Shown here: positions 11,501 through 23,312 of the stretch, in pieces | How the letters are laid out: each line of letters starts with the position of its first letter | Numbering within the stretch: the first letter of the stretch is position 1 | Source of the DNA: Spongospora subterranea f. sp. subterranea | Taxonomy: Eukaryota > Endomyxa: Phytomyxea > Phytomyxea > Plasmodiophorida | Direction of reading: 5' to 3' | Assembly: GCA_049724395.1 (NCBI GenBank) | Contig: JAUGWO010000136.1 | Coordinates: 124,001-188,000 of the forward strand | Length of the DNA stretch: 64,000 bases | Notes under the pieces: model-generated | Told to the model about the DNA's origin: nothing | The model's database searches: none | Seen by the model: the letters and a program-made list of their open reading frames with translations, nothing else | Position numbers and translations under genes: made by a program

Positions 11501-14500
11501 TTAATTACACAAAAGTTAACGAAATTGCTTCCACGTTCAACTCACTCCAAGTATCAGGATTGTTGCTGCTTTCATGCGTTATAATGGCGATTCGTAGAAT
11601 GTCAACAAATTGATCGGCAACCAAGTAATTGATATCAATGTTAATGTGCATTCGAAAGCGAGTAGGACCAATGACCTATCAACAACAGATTGGCGTTTCA
11701 GAAATTCTGATAAGCTATCTGAGAAAAAGAGCATACTTGGACGATTTCGGTCCATTGACGGTTCTTAGTCTGATTACTTAAAATCTTTTGGCGTAGCTCG
11801 GTATAATTTTCGAAGATTGATTCGATTGTGAATCTTTCAGAATCAATCGTACTTTGTAAAATCCCGAACTGCTGCAAGGCGGTAAATGACATGGCCTTGA
11901 TGACCCTGCGATGATCTGAGAATAATGATATATTTTCGTTAATTTGGAAAACGGGGTAATATCACAAAAATACCGATCAGGATTTGAATTTGGTCTTGGT
12001 TGATGAGTTCGATGACCCCGATAAAACAGAGGTTAGCGAGATCTTGAATGAAAATTTTCACATAGATAATCGCATCAAAAACGTATCCAGTATGGTGCAG
12101 AACTAAAACATTTCGCCTAAGAATTTGATGGTTTTCATAAGTGGTCACGGGAAGTTGCAGAACAACGTACCTTTGATTGATTGTTCTGTTGGATCCGCCA
12201 ATCAGATTTCTGCGAAGGATGAAATCATGATGCGAAGAAAAAGGTTCTGGCATCAATATGTTTATGTTTGACCCAACCATATTCGCTTCAGGCAGTCCAA
12301 ACATTTGAGGTGTGAACGCATTTACTGAAAGTATTTCTCCTAGGTTGCTGTCATTTCCGGAAATAACTATCACTGAGCTTTGCTCGCCAACGATTGATAG
12401 AGGTTAGACCAAGGGCCACCAATAATGCAAATAATTTGACGAACCTGTGATCAGAAAACAATATGGAACGGAAAGACATGGTGCTGCCTCGACGAGTGTT
12501 TCCTGAGTTGCATTTTTGCTCAAGCTCTTTAGTGCGCGCCAACAACCGATTACACTGACAACAAAAGGTGGTTCATTGTCAAAAATGGTTAAATCAGAAA
12601 CCGATTTTACCTCAGATGGGTCCTGAAGAAGCACTGATAATAAGCCAGCGTAGGTCTTCAAAACATATTGCGATTCGGAGTGGATCTAAACAAGGTTTAG
12701 GATGAATGCTATTGGCAATTGTCTACTTACCCGAAGAGCTTTTTGATATAGAGAAAGCGCAAGAACTGAATTCTGGCTGACTGTAATCGATAACGATCGA
12801 AGCGTTTTGAGATCCGGCGTCTCTTGATCTAAACCGTCCCAGAAGGACAATAATGCTTGAGTCAATTCCAGGTCATGTTCTTGCGCTTTGACTATAAATT
12901 TATTATAGTTGTTCAGTTCCACAACATCTCTATTGGCTGTGAATGTCGTTGATATATGAGATTGTGCAGAAGGAATTTGAATTACCCTCATCAGCGAGAA
13001 TCTTGCGTTCGTTGTCCTTTTTCAACCGGAATATTAATACCTTGAAATCAAGCTGCAGATTCAACTTCTCTGCCATCTGCAGATACCTGTACCCAGTATA
13101 GTCGATTTTGAAGAATGTAAAATACAGGTATGCTGCAAGCAACGGGAGGATAGGCGACTCTGGGAACTTGTCGATTCCATGGACAAGGATTCGGCGAATT
13201 CGAGTCAAAGCTTCTTCGTTTGAGAGTAATTTCAGAGAATTATCCTAAGCAAAAATAGCAATTAATTTCCGTGAAATAGTCTGCAATTATTTACCTTCTT
13301 AGCCTTTGTCGGGCCTTGAGAGTTGACCTGATTGCTCGACACTTTGAAATACTTTCGAACAATATACCGCAACTGCAACGTGGTTCCTCGTTGGCAAATA
13401 CCATGTTGACGTAGCAATAGCAACTAACTTTGCGTTCAGTTTCGTATGGGTTTTTCAAGTCCATATCTGGACACCTCTCAATTGCTTTCGAGCGGATTCT
13501 TGAAGTTATGCCGCCAGCAATAAATACCATGGGGGTCCCTCCAAATGCAATGAATGAGGGGCCACTATTGCTCTCATCATTCTGGCTAACAGAAACCAGG
13601 GCTGTTGAGGAACAGGTTAAATAACGAATGGGGTTATCGGCACTCACAGTACCTGCTAATGCGACCCAACAGTAAGTCCAACAAATCCCGCTTTGGACAT
13701 CGTTGAGGAACGCGCGATTATATGGACAGTACCAAGAGAAGGTAGCGGCGACGTATGTTGCTCCAATGAGATTTAGCAGCACAAACACGCCCAAATTGTT
13801 TTGCAACGCATACGCACCAAAAACCAGAAACTGGAAAGCTCCTTTCAATTGGAACGGATTCTGGCGTCAGATTGAAGCCTACCGTGTTGAAGACTAACGA
13901 TGTTATTTGAAACCGAGAGTGGAACCGAGCAGACGGATCGTCGGAAAGACTATAATGTTGATCAGATCAAGAGTTTCTATGTTCAAGTGAACTGACTATG
14001 AAATGTCTACTAATGCTGCTGTAGAATACAGCGCGAACAGGAAATGAGCACATGAAAAAATGATCCCCGCAAGAACCACGTATGCATTATTGGCAAACAT
14101 AAGGGTTACGAGAAGTTTTAGGGTGGGAATGTAGAGTGTGGACGACAAGAGTCTCGCTGATATGGCCACAGTTCTTAGCAATATCAAATTTGGTGATTTT
14201 TGTTGTTGCAGAGTATTTGAGATTGCACCAGCGCCGATGCAGACCAATACCATCAAAACCTATCAGTACAAGGTTGACAATTAAAACCAGTTGGATGGAT
14301 CGGGCTAACGATAGCGGCAAAAGGGGCAAATGCATCCCCGAATAGTAAGGTGTAGATGCCATCAGTAAAGGTAGTTGAGAATGTTCTAATCCACGACGTG
14401 TAGTAGAAACCCCAGGGGATTTCAGGAGATTCCCCGCTTGGCGCGAACATGATACTAACCTGCTGTATCAGTTCTAGACACATGCTGAACAGGACAAACC

Positions 14501-14729
14501 TGAAAAATTCGCTCAGTAAACTTGGTCATCGATCGCCGGCGATGCCTTCTGACCAGAAGGGCAGAAATGACTCCAGCGATAGAAAATAAAACAAATTGCG
14601 GATTTGCTTCGACACACTAATAACTGAATCGACGGCAGACGATTCAACATCGCCGCTTCCTTCGTCTGTTCCACTATGGGAGCCTGGAAGGGACGAAGTC
14701 TCCCATGTTCCAGCGGCCATAAACGTCAA
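8523..14729 (-). CDS. Giant multi-pass membrane protein with PAS domain, TmcB ('tiny macrocysts')-like (copy 1)
   Basis: A run of minus-strand exons over about 6.2 kb reads as one protein of roughly 1,500+ residues. The N-terminus (14729-14520) is polar and leads into KQIRNLFYFLSLESFLPFWSE. A block of six or more TM helices follows (14480-13300). Next is an alpha-helical region with YRYLQMAEKLNLQLDFKVLIFRL and ELTQALLSFWDGLDQETPDLKTL (13210-12700). A PAS domain lies at 12373-12080, with GNDSNLGEILSVNAFTPQMFG and NILMPEPFSSHHDFILRR. After it come further TM segments separated by large extracellular loops (11890-8900). This order (TM bundle, helical linker, PAS, further TM/loop modules) matches proteins annotated TmcB in chytrids. 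Function is unknown; membrane sensing is inference. An in-frame TGA at 8851-8853 sits where the family continues, either a tiny 24-bp intron or a break. The 3' end is uncertain. Confidence 0.7.
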
Positions 14730-15452
14730 AGATTGCCGCCGTGGTTGTTCTAAACCAATTGGTTGTAGCTACTCAGATGGTTGATTTGACACCCCTGTGA
14801 ACCGGTTCTACTACACCATTTCCATCGGATGACCAGTCGTCAATAGACTGATTCCGATTCAATGTCTGCAGAATTCTAGTTTATACACAATTTACGAGGT
14901 AAGAAATGGAGTTCAAAGAACTGTTTTTTTCATGTTTCCCTGTCATCTAAAGCGAAACGTAAATATGCCGCGTCACACATGACCACAAATTTGCATGACC
15001 TGGTTCATTATCTCACTCACGCTTGATCTAATTTGGGCAATCCACAAGGCTGTGGATTTACATGAGCACCCACTGTGAGTGTCTACAGCTACGAACACGA
15101 GGCGGCGACGTCTCACTGGCGCCCAGTTGGAAAATATCTCAACACCGTGGAAATCGGGTGTTGGAATTTCAGTCAAATCAGGTGCCATAAAGTCCGTTCT
15201 GAGGGTGTGTAGGGGCCGCGCCCTCCCTAAAATCCTGTTTTAGACTCTCTGACGTTTCGTCCGTTTTTCCCATTTGCAGAGAGCGGCGAAACCGTAGATT
15301 GATTTGTCTCGGTGTTGGCGTGATATTATCGACATACTAGGGTTCAGGAATTAGAGGGTCAATTACCGATTCTAGTGACTCATCGGCCATTTTGATATAT
15401 ATTGGCGGTTTGTGGTCGCTGCTGCGGCTAGGAGGATTATAGGTGTGGGCGT
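14730..15452. other. Divergent intergenic region
   Basis: Separates the TmcB-like gene (-) from the Dsc3-like gene (+). A 71-codon minus-strand reading frame at 14973-15188 shows no family signature and is not annotated as a gene. A GC-rich patch (GGGGCCGCGCCCTCCC, near 15212) lies about 240 bp before the Dsc3 start and could be a promoter element. Nothing else is evident. Confidence 0.5.
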
Positions 15453-16236
15453 ATGCCAGGAGAGGCTTCTTCGCCGAAGCAAAATCGGGGACCGTCATAT
15501 GAAGAAGTGCCGACTAGGGACGATGATGAGAAGGTGACGGTGACAATACTGAACGGCGTGCAGCCGAAGAGGACGGTCGATGTGCCTTCGCTGATGACGG
15601 TCGAGCAATTCAAGCATTTCGCGTTCCCTAATGAAGTGTCTACAAAGAACATACGGCTTATCCATTGCGGGAGGATGCTTACAGATGTTAATCAGGCGAT
15701 GAGAGATTGTGGTCTTGAGAAATCACCCTTCATTCATGTTTCGATATCCAGCAAAGTTGCAGATGCGAATCATGGACAAGAAATTCAAACTACAGAGGTT
15801 GATTTGGAAGAATCTTTAGAAGACTCAGATCGTCGGCTGGCGCTATTACTTAGCGAGCGTGACGAAACTGTTATTGATATTGACGGATACGATCCTGATT
15901 TTCACCCTGTCCGGGAAGGCGATCATCAAGATTTCATCTGGGGTAGGACTTTGATGACGCGGCGGGGCGCTGGCTAATCTGGCAATATTTAGGCTTTATA
16001 TTCGGCGCTTGCTTAGGCTATATATCCATTATCTGGTTATGGCAACCCTCAGTTTCAAGAAGGCATAAGCTTGGAATTGTTACAGGTTTGATTCTTGAAT
16101 TGCTTGCATATCTTTACAGAACACTGATTTGTTGTTGATACTAGGAATTTTGGTATTCCTTGTAATAGGATCGTCAAGACAAAGTAATCCCTCGTCTTCG
16201 ACGCCGTTGGAGCAGGGTAATGGTCCAGGAACTTGA
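15453..16236 (+). CDS. DSC3: Dsc E3 ligase subunit 3-like protein (ubiquitin-like domain plus two TM helices)
   Basis: Three exons (15453-15942, 15993-16085, 16145-16236) with introns of 50 and 59 bp give 224 residues. Residues ~28-105 form a ubiquitin-like fold (KVTVTILNGVQPKRTVDV ... IRLIHCGRMLTDVNQAM ... FIHVSISSK). An acidic linker follows. The C-terminal block reads QDFIWGFIFGACLGYISIIWLW, then SRRHKLGIVTGILVFLVIG. This is the DUF2407 C-terminal pattern: a pair of TM segments with a conserved Arg-Arg between them. In fungi the Golgi/endosomal Dsc complex ubiquitinates membrane proteins and activates SREBP. The splicing is well supported because it removes stops and restores the domain. 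The alternative is a TMUB-like ubiquitin-domain membrane protein. Confidence 0.68.
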
Positions 16237-16296
16237 TTCATTAAATAGTTTACATATCCTTATTTATTGATTGATTTATTTTGTGAGCACTAGAGA

Positions 16297-18481
16297 TTAT
16301 CTTTTGCTTGATTTCGTTCTGACCTTTTTTAACTTCGATCGCACTCGAGCGCTGCTGTATGTATAGTAAACTCGGGAGGCGTCTAGGGGCACTTTAAGGT
16401 TCTGTAGCGCTGCTTTCAATACCGCCGTATTATTGCCACTTGTATTTCCATTCAATACTGCCCGCTCTCGCCTTGCATCCTTATCCAGTAAAGCTGCCAC
16501 CCGTTCATACGTTGACATCCTCCGATGGCCTTTCCTAATTGCCTCTTTGCCGGTCGCTTGCACAATATTGTTCCCAGCATAGTCCAGATAAGGTATAGTC
16601 CATTCCTCAGTATAGGTATCCCAATGGGAGCTACCTTCAATAATGCCAATGTTGGACGCCGATGTGAGTTCACCAAGCAGGCAGTTTGCAGTCGCCAAGT
16701 GCCTGGTCAGATCGCGAATTGATTCCAGTAAATCTGATGTCTCTGTCTCGTACTCGTTTTGGATGTCTTTGAGATCCTCCGTTTTCTCTTTATACTTGGC
16801 CCATAACGTCTTCAACTTCTTGGTCTTCTTCTCCAACTCATCTTGTCTGTTTGAATACTTATCGTTCATGTACAGCTCCGCCTCCTCAGCCTCTTCTAAA
16901 TGAGCTTGCAGCTGTCGCTGCTTCTCCAGCTGTTCCTGTAGCCGTTTCTCTGTCAGTTGCAATTGTATATGTTTAGCTTCAGCGGCCTCCAGTTCCTGTC
17001 CTCACCGACAAGCAAACTTGTCTCCTTTTCCAGCAGCTGCTTCTCGAGCATACCGATCTCAGCTCGCTCTTTCAACAGCTGTTCATTGCTTCGTTGCAGC
17101 TCTATCTCATACAAGAGTGCAGTTTGCTCGGCTTCCGTCTTACTTGCAAGGATGCGTTGTTTCTCCTCCTCATGCAGCGACAAAAAGTTCTCGATATCTT
17201 CCTTGGATTTTCTCTGGATTTCGGCTGTCTCCTTCTCAAGTAAAGCAGTTGGAACTTGCCCTTGAATGTGCATCTGTCCGATACCCGTGGCTGCTCCTTC
17301 AGAAAAAATCTGCTTCTTTAGGTCGAGTTGCTTCTTCAGCTCTTCTATCTCCACCTGGTATTGGCGTAGTATTGCGTCTTTGGGATCTTCGTTTACTGTT
17401 GGAATGTTCATGATCCCTTTAGCACGGTGAGCGTACCTCAATGTCGACATTGTTTCATCCAGGTTTGATTCGGCTGGCCCGATGGCTGCGATCATAACCG
17501 TCTTAGTATTCCCTCCCAAAGAGTCTTGCAACAGTTTCGTCAGTTTCGAATCTCGGAAAGGAACGTGCCCAGTCTTCGGCTTCACCAGTGCGTTGATGAC
17601 ATTCCCTAGGGCAGACAGCGAAAGGTTGATGTTTTTAGCTTCAACAAGTCGGTCGCCGCTGGCTTCTGTTTTCTTCTGACGCTCACTTCCTGCAAGGTCC
17701 ACCATATTCAGCTTCCCAACACGGTAATGAGCCTGATTATCGGCGTCCTTTTCGCACATTTCGACGGTGATGGTAAATATCGAATGCGATCGTGATGAGC
17801 CAGGATTCATCTTCGTCGCCCCAGTTGATCGCGTATTCTGTCCTGTTCGTAGCACCTTCATCGTGTCTGCCACCGAATTCACAGTATGTGTTGACAGATC
17901 TTTCACTTGAAACCCGCCGTTCGACTCCTTCAGCATCATTTTAACTCGGTCTCTGCTGAGCAGATCGAATACGTCGTCGTTGTAGATTTCAAGGAACGAG
18001 ACACGAACAAGATATTCGATATGTTTGCTCGCTCTTTCTATTTCCTTGAAAATATGATGGAACGTGTTTGGCATAATTCCTCTCAAGCCGTCATCGTCAA
18101 CACATCCTTCCATCGTGAAGGTCTTTCCTGGAATCAAGGCCCACGTGAATATTGTGTGTGGTGTTTTGCCGACGAACTGTTGAGTGACCCACCCGTTCCT
18201 GTTTGACCATAAGCAAATATGGTTCCATTGTATCCGTTGATGACGCTATCGACAATTGGACGAGCGACTTCGTCAAACACGGTTTTCTGGGGAACGTTAG
18301 GAGGATAGGCGAAATCGAATGCGAACGGTTTCTGCTCATTGTTTGGCCGGTGAACAATCACTTGGTGTTTATCGACATGGACAATACTTGACACATGATC
18401 GGCCAACTCTATGGAATTCAAGGGTCTGACACGAACAGCGACTTTTACACTTTCTAGTTTGGCGCTTTTCCCTAGCTCCAT
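16297..18481 (-). CDS. Kinesin-2 heavy chain (intraflagellar-transport motor)
   Basis: The motor domain occupies residues ~10-345. The P-loop GQTGTGKT is split by a 65-bp intron (18128-18192). Switch I is [11 protein letters not shown] and switch [11 protein letters not shown]. The neck reads [14 protein letters not shown], the diagnostic kinesin-2 (KIF3/FLA10/OSM-3) junction. A coiled-coil stalk and a basic tail ending RTKSSKR follow. It drives anterograde intraflagellar transport, so the organism should have a flagellum. The frame changes once near 16990 between ETSLLVGED and [14 protein letters not shown]. The only GT...AG removals that restore frame are ~14 bp, too short for an intron. 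Exons total 2,120 bases, one short of a multiple of three, so a single-base assembly error or real slip is likely. Convergent with the Dsc3-like gene. Confidence 0.93.
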
Positions 18482-18996
18482 TATGGGTGGTTATTGCCCC
18501 TAGTCAAGTTGCCGATCCAGCATCTGACCAGGCGGGAATATGCTGGATGGTATTCCCGTCGATCCGATTATTACCTTTGTCGGAGATTATTTTATAGATC
18601 GTAGGTAGACTTAATAATTGGTACATTTTCAAAGCGGTTTGACCTCGTACCTCAAGTTTCTTGACAACAAATTGCCGGAAGGTCCAGGTCAAACATGGCA
18701 ACGGTCATGGCGGGATATACGTCTAAGCCAATGAAAAACGTCGGGTTGTCATTCTTATAAGAATCGCTATAGTTGACCTCTTTGACCCCTTTCGCTTTAA
18801 CGAGAATCTACTGCTAACCATGACTAGAGTAGGTATTGGCGCCATCATTGAGGCAACGAACCGATAGTTTTTGTAGACAATTTCTGAGATCGGAGTGAAA
18901 CAAGTCAGCCTGTTCGACAAATGAATGGATGATCAATTTTGAAAATAGTTAGAGAATGTGATTGATTCCCAAATAGTTCATTCCATTACAATTTAG
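18482..18996. other. Intergenic region upstream of kinesin-2
   Basis: No convincing gene. Short reading frames at 18504-18701 and 18723-18920 (-) have no recognisable domain. Probably holds the kinesin-2 promoter. Confidence 0.4.
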
Positions 18997-19106
18997 TTAA
19001 TAAACACTCCAAGTCTCTACTTTGACGCCAGGATTGTTGTCTACCGAAACTGGTTTCCGCCGTATAAATGGGTCGTAATCAATCAAGTTAATCGCGTTGG
19101 TGACAT
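18997..19106 (-). CDS. Possible terminal exon of an unidentified small protein
   Basis: After a consensus 3' splice site (CTTGGAACAG) at 19107, an open frame reads DVTNAINLIDYDPFIRRKP, then VSVDNNPGVKVETWSVY and a stop. The low-complexity-free composition and clean splice acceptor suggest a real last exon. A possible first exon with a short hydrophobic start lies at 19784-19587 (MQGVLDSGTFIIGRSSTN), but the connection is not established. No family recognised. Confidence 0.22.
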
Positions 19107-19851
19107 CTGTTCCAAGGAAAACAAAAATACAAAAACGGTAAGTAGCTATCGACCGCCAGTTTATGTAGTGTTGAGAGGCAATCGCTTAAGACTAGTTTAA
19201 CAATGTTTTCCATATTCATTGCCGGTGTTCCCCATCGCTGTCGTATGTCCACATCGTAAGCAAGGTTTGTTGATTAATAACGATCTTTGTTTGTGGAAAA
19301 TGTTCATGCTATCAGCGAGGATCCACAAATGCACTCACGATGATCTAGTACAACACACTAGAAAGGTATGTACGACCTGATGGAGTCGGCCAATTTTGCA
19401 GCAGTTGATAGCAATCGCTGTGGCAGAAAAGGATATGACACAGTGACCAGTACTAATTTGTCGCCCAGCAAAATGGCTGACACAAAAGTTCAAAATCAGG
19501 AAGTTGAATTTACAATTAGACGCCGTAAACAGGCGCTTGGTGATATTCACATCAAAGGATGCCATTACACAACGCCACGGCCCTCGTTAGTCAATAAATG
19601 TTGCTGCAGCCGCTGCACACTGTGATACACGCCAACAACAACTTGAACGAAGATGATTCATAACTGCTGGCGCATAATCGTACACGTTTGTAGAAGAACG
19701 CCCGATTATAAAAGTGCCAGAATCAAGGACGCCCTGCATTGTCCCATTAGAGCGCTGTGTATATTCTGTACAGTGTCGTTTCACGGACTGTAAACTCGTT
19801 TCATGCAGTTCCCCTGATCAACCCGGTAACAAAAAATTTCTCCTTGTCTAA

Positions 19852-21116
19852 ATGGCCAGATATGACTGGGTTACTGGCAAATTAAGGAGGCTCTCAACCG
19901 CCATTGTTATCGATGGGGCTCAAGTGGCCAAATCTATTCGTTCCGAGATATCCCAAACCAGGTTGCAACATGGTGTATCGCCAGGATTAGCAACAGTGAT
20001 GGTCGGACACCATCAACCTTCAAGACGATATGTTAAAATCAAATCCAATACTGCTTTGAGCGTTGGGTTTAGCTCATTTATCAGGATGCTACCCGAAACT
20101 GTCGCCGAGCAAGAAGTCATTGATTCAATCAATGAACTCAACGACGACTCTCGAGTTCATGGAATTATTGTGCAATTGCCTTTACCCAAACATCTAAATC
20201 AATCAACAATATTACAGGTAATTCAAATGAAATCCGTAACATATTCTTGGAATCATTTTTTATAGGCTGTTGCTGTCCACAAAGATGTTGACGGTTTCAA
20301 CTGCTCCAATGTTGGCTCACTTGCTTTAGGCCATAATCAGGAGTTCCGACCTTGGGAGAATAGAAAATCTTTAGCTTCTTCTGGCTCAAATATTGAGTCT
20401 TTAGAAGATGTTCGACCTCCTAAAGATTCTCGTATTATATCATGTGCAGCCCAGGGCTGTATCACATTGCTTGACCGATATCTTATCCCGATCGCTGGAA
20501 AAATCGCTGTAACCGCCACGACGGCACTTCCATCTCCCAGATTCTAATTCGGTAAATCAGGTGATTTTAGGCCGATCGAGCATCGTAGGAATGCCTGTAA
20601 GTCTACTGCTTATGCATCGTGGTGCTACGATAATCAATATTGGACGGGACACACCCCAAGACTCAATACCAGGCCTTTGCCGAATGGTATTGACAGTCGC
20701 AATCGTATCGATATCCATTGATCAATGAATTTCGACAGGCCGATATTCTAGTGTCTGCTGTCGGTATACCGGAAATGGTTCGTGGCGATTGGGTGAAACC
20801 CGGGGCAACCGTATTGGACGTTGGCATTAATTATATCACGAAAAATGGCCGTGGCCCAATGCGTTGGCGACGTCCAATTTGATGAGGTGGCAATACTGCA
20901 GTACGTATAAAGAAAGTGCAATTGATTCGTAGTTTGAAATAGGTTCGAAAAGTCGCTAAGTATATCAGTCCGGTTCCTGGAGGTATCGGGCCGATGTGCG
21001 TTGTCGAACTGCTTCGAAACACATTGCACAATGCGATCAGTTTATCAAACAAAGACACGGTCGTAGCTGTACAAAAGCATGCTTCTCAGAAACCGCAAAG
21101 TATGGAACTGCGATAA
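19852..21116 (+). CDS. Methylenetetrahydrofolate dehydrogenase/cyclohydrolase (FolD/MTHFD type)
   Basis: One-carbon metabolism enzyme. Five exons (19852-20217, 20266-20508, 20561-20686, 20739-20886, 20943-21116) with 48-56 bp introns. Substrate-site motif RYVKIKSN (YVxxK catalytic Tyr and Lys), then [33 protein letters not shown] (dinucleotide site), [13 protein letters not shown] and the closing [13 protein letters not shown]. Oddities: ~20-25 extra residues (from about EFRPWENRK to RPPKDSR) follow the DVDGF block; the family's CTP-x-G reads CAAQGC; the last motif has Cys where Thr is usual (GPMT). Exons sum to 1,057 bases, one too many, and the frame slips between INYITKNG and VGDVQFDE in exon 4. 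No C-terminal formate-ligase domain follows, so it is a two-domain protein. N-terminus may be mitochondrial. Confidence 0.87.
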
Positions 21117-21307
21117 CATTGGTAAATGTCTGATATATATTTATACTAACATATCATTAACCTAACTTGACAATTCCAGTACAGCCGAACCAATTTCATT
21201 GATCTCAACACCATTAGGCAAGCCGACTTTAGAAGCAATTTCGATTTCAGCTGCAAGATCTCTTCGCTGTGGTGTCACTGATGCTTCTGCAAAGTTATAG
21301 GTGGAAT

Positions 21308-22655
21308 TTATTGAATCATATCTGCAAATATCTTTCTAGATAATGGGGTTGCGACTACTTTGTCATCATTACTATTAGGTTTTCTCCCGAATCCAAGCTC
21401 AGATTTTACAGTCTGATAGATCTTCTCAGGCATATTCGCCTTTGGAGGACATATCGAATCGGTGGATATGACCTTGGATGATGGCTCTTTATATGGAACG
21501 CGCCCCATATGACCTTTTGATCCTGGATATATCGGATGAGCTAAATGCCTCTTCGGCAATACCGCCTCGATAAATGGTCGGGTCCTTGGATTTTTCACCT
21601 TGGCGAGCTTTACTCTGGAAATGTGCCTGCTAGCATTGATCGGAGGGGACTGTTTCAATCCTGGGCCAGGGTTTAAGCCCCAGTTCGGATCCGCAACCAG
21701 CTTCTGATTGAATCGCGCAATGGGACTCAAATTGCCAAGCAGAGCGGCGGGCATCAGGTCTTTAACAACCGCTGCTGCAGTACGATCAGGAATTGGCGGC
21801 GAATCACCGACAGGCGCTAGGTCAATTCGCTGTGGTTTTGGAACAGGAAAGTTGAGTGCTTCTTGCTCTAAGAACGCTCTGTATTGGGCCAAGGTCATAT
21901 TCTCAACTCCACTAGTGATGGGCGGTTGTGGTCCAGACTTAACGGTAGCGCCTTCCTTCAAAGTGACACCATGCGCCAATTGCATCGTCTGTGTAATCGA
22001 TGGTTGAGCGTTTGTGGCCGCCATATAATGAATTGCGTTTGGCTTCTTTTCCTTATACGATCGCTGATGTCTCTTCGATGACGCACCTGGTGATCCAGCC
22101 GGTTTCACAGGAGTAGGTGATTCTTTATCGATAACGGCCACATCAGCGGTTAGCTTGAACTTGGGCAGATTCTCAGGTCGGATATGAGTGACAATAACAG
22201 GATGGCCATGGTGGTCGTATATATATGGACGCCCTTTCACAGTTTCCTTTAGTGCTTTGTATCGCTCAACGACCGGATCAACAGGCTCCGGGTCCTCCAT
22301 TGGCGTTTGGCTGGTCGATACTTTGGTTTTCCCTAACCGTCGAATATGAAATTCGCGAAACCTTTCCCTTTCCTCGACCTCTGGAGACAACGGTTTCGCC
22401 TAAAAACAAATTAACCAACGCTGCTTTGTTCATTATAAACAAATATCTAACAGGTTCAGGAGTCGCTTCATTACGGCGTCGCCCTTCTGTCGGTTCTGGT
22501 TTCGGCATTGACCCGGTGCGCCTGTGAGTTGATTTCTTCGATGATGATTTCCTGCTTCCTATTGATTCTCGCCCATCGTTTTCCATACTGGCTGGATCGC
22601 TCATGATCCCGATGCCGTTCCATGTTGCCGCTGTTTTCTCGCGAATCGGTATCAT
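21308..22655 (-). CDS. Conserved-looking hypothetical protein, Pro/Lys-rich
   Basis: Two exons separated by a 52-bp intron near 22400; splicing joins ATPEP to AKPLSPEVEERERFREFHIRRL. The ~465-residue product begins MIPIREKTAAT. Its N-terminal third is basic and Ser-rich (SRKSSSKKSTHRRTG). It then contains an ordered-looking block, KGRPYIYDHHGHPVIVTH followed by RPENLPKF (about 22210-22150), and low-complexity proline-rich stretches. No membrane helix or known domain was recognised. The aromatic DHHGHPVIV block may mark a real family. The gene is convergent with the folate enzyme (192 bp apart). Confidence 0.6.
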
Positions 22656-22820
22656 GCCTGATGCCTCACAATCAATCGCTGCTGGAATAGGTTCTATACC
22701 ACCCGGTTAATAAATGATGCTCACAATCTATACAACATGGCAGAGCCTACCAAATTCGGCAGCCCACAATGGATTCTGGATTCGATCAGAATCGCCCCGA
22801 TCGAATTGAAACAATTTGGT

Positions 22821-23312
22821 CTATTTTTGTTGGGAAACATTTTGAGTCCATTGATATTGGACATTATACAATCGTAATATCACCTCGATTGATTGCAGGA
22901 TTTCTTCGACAAGATCACTACTAGCAATAGCAGGTATATGAGAGTCGATATAACTTCCATATCCTATATCAGATGCCCCAGCGATAACATTTCTTAAAGT
23001 TAACACCGCCACGTCAATGGCCACATCATCGTCAATTGCCCTGATGATAAGATGGTCCAGGTTAGGTGAATCATCTGCCTCCATCAACCTGTATGCTTTG
23101 CAGTATTTGGTACGTTTTGAGACTGTACAGTTTTCGATCGCTACAAATTTTGAACCCTGGCGACGCCATTCGTGATAGCAGTGCCACTTATTTTGGAAAG
23201 AAACCTCCAAACAATTTATTATACACGCAGAAAAAAAAAACCGATAAAAACACACAAACGGTAAAGACGCCTGACTCCATGGGAATAACAATTTCCGTCC
23301 CGCGATCAGCAA
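22821..23312 (-). CDS. Uncertain hypothetical protein
   Basis: A 163-codon frame ending NVSQQK. The C-terminal half (DSPNLDHLIIRAIDDDVAID then VAVLTLRNVIAGASDIGYG) has the amphipathic pattern of a folded domain. The N-terminal half is hydrophobic/aromatic and could be intron read-through. No family recognised. The 400 bp beyond it (23340-23750) hold no gene that I can see. Confidence 0.3.
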   Translation of the reverse strand: MLIAGRKLLFPWSQASLPFVCFYRFFFSACIINCLEVSFQNKWHCYHEWRRQGSKFVAIENCTVSKRTKYCKAYRLMEADDSPNLDHLIIRAIDDDVAIDVAVLTLRNVIAGASDIGYGSYIDSHIPAIASSDLVEEILQSIEVILRLYNVQYQWTQNVSQQK

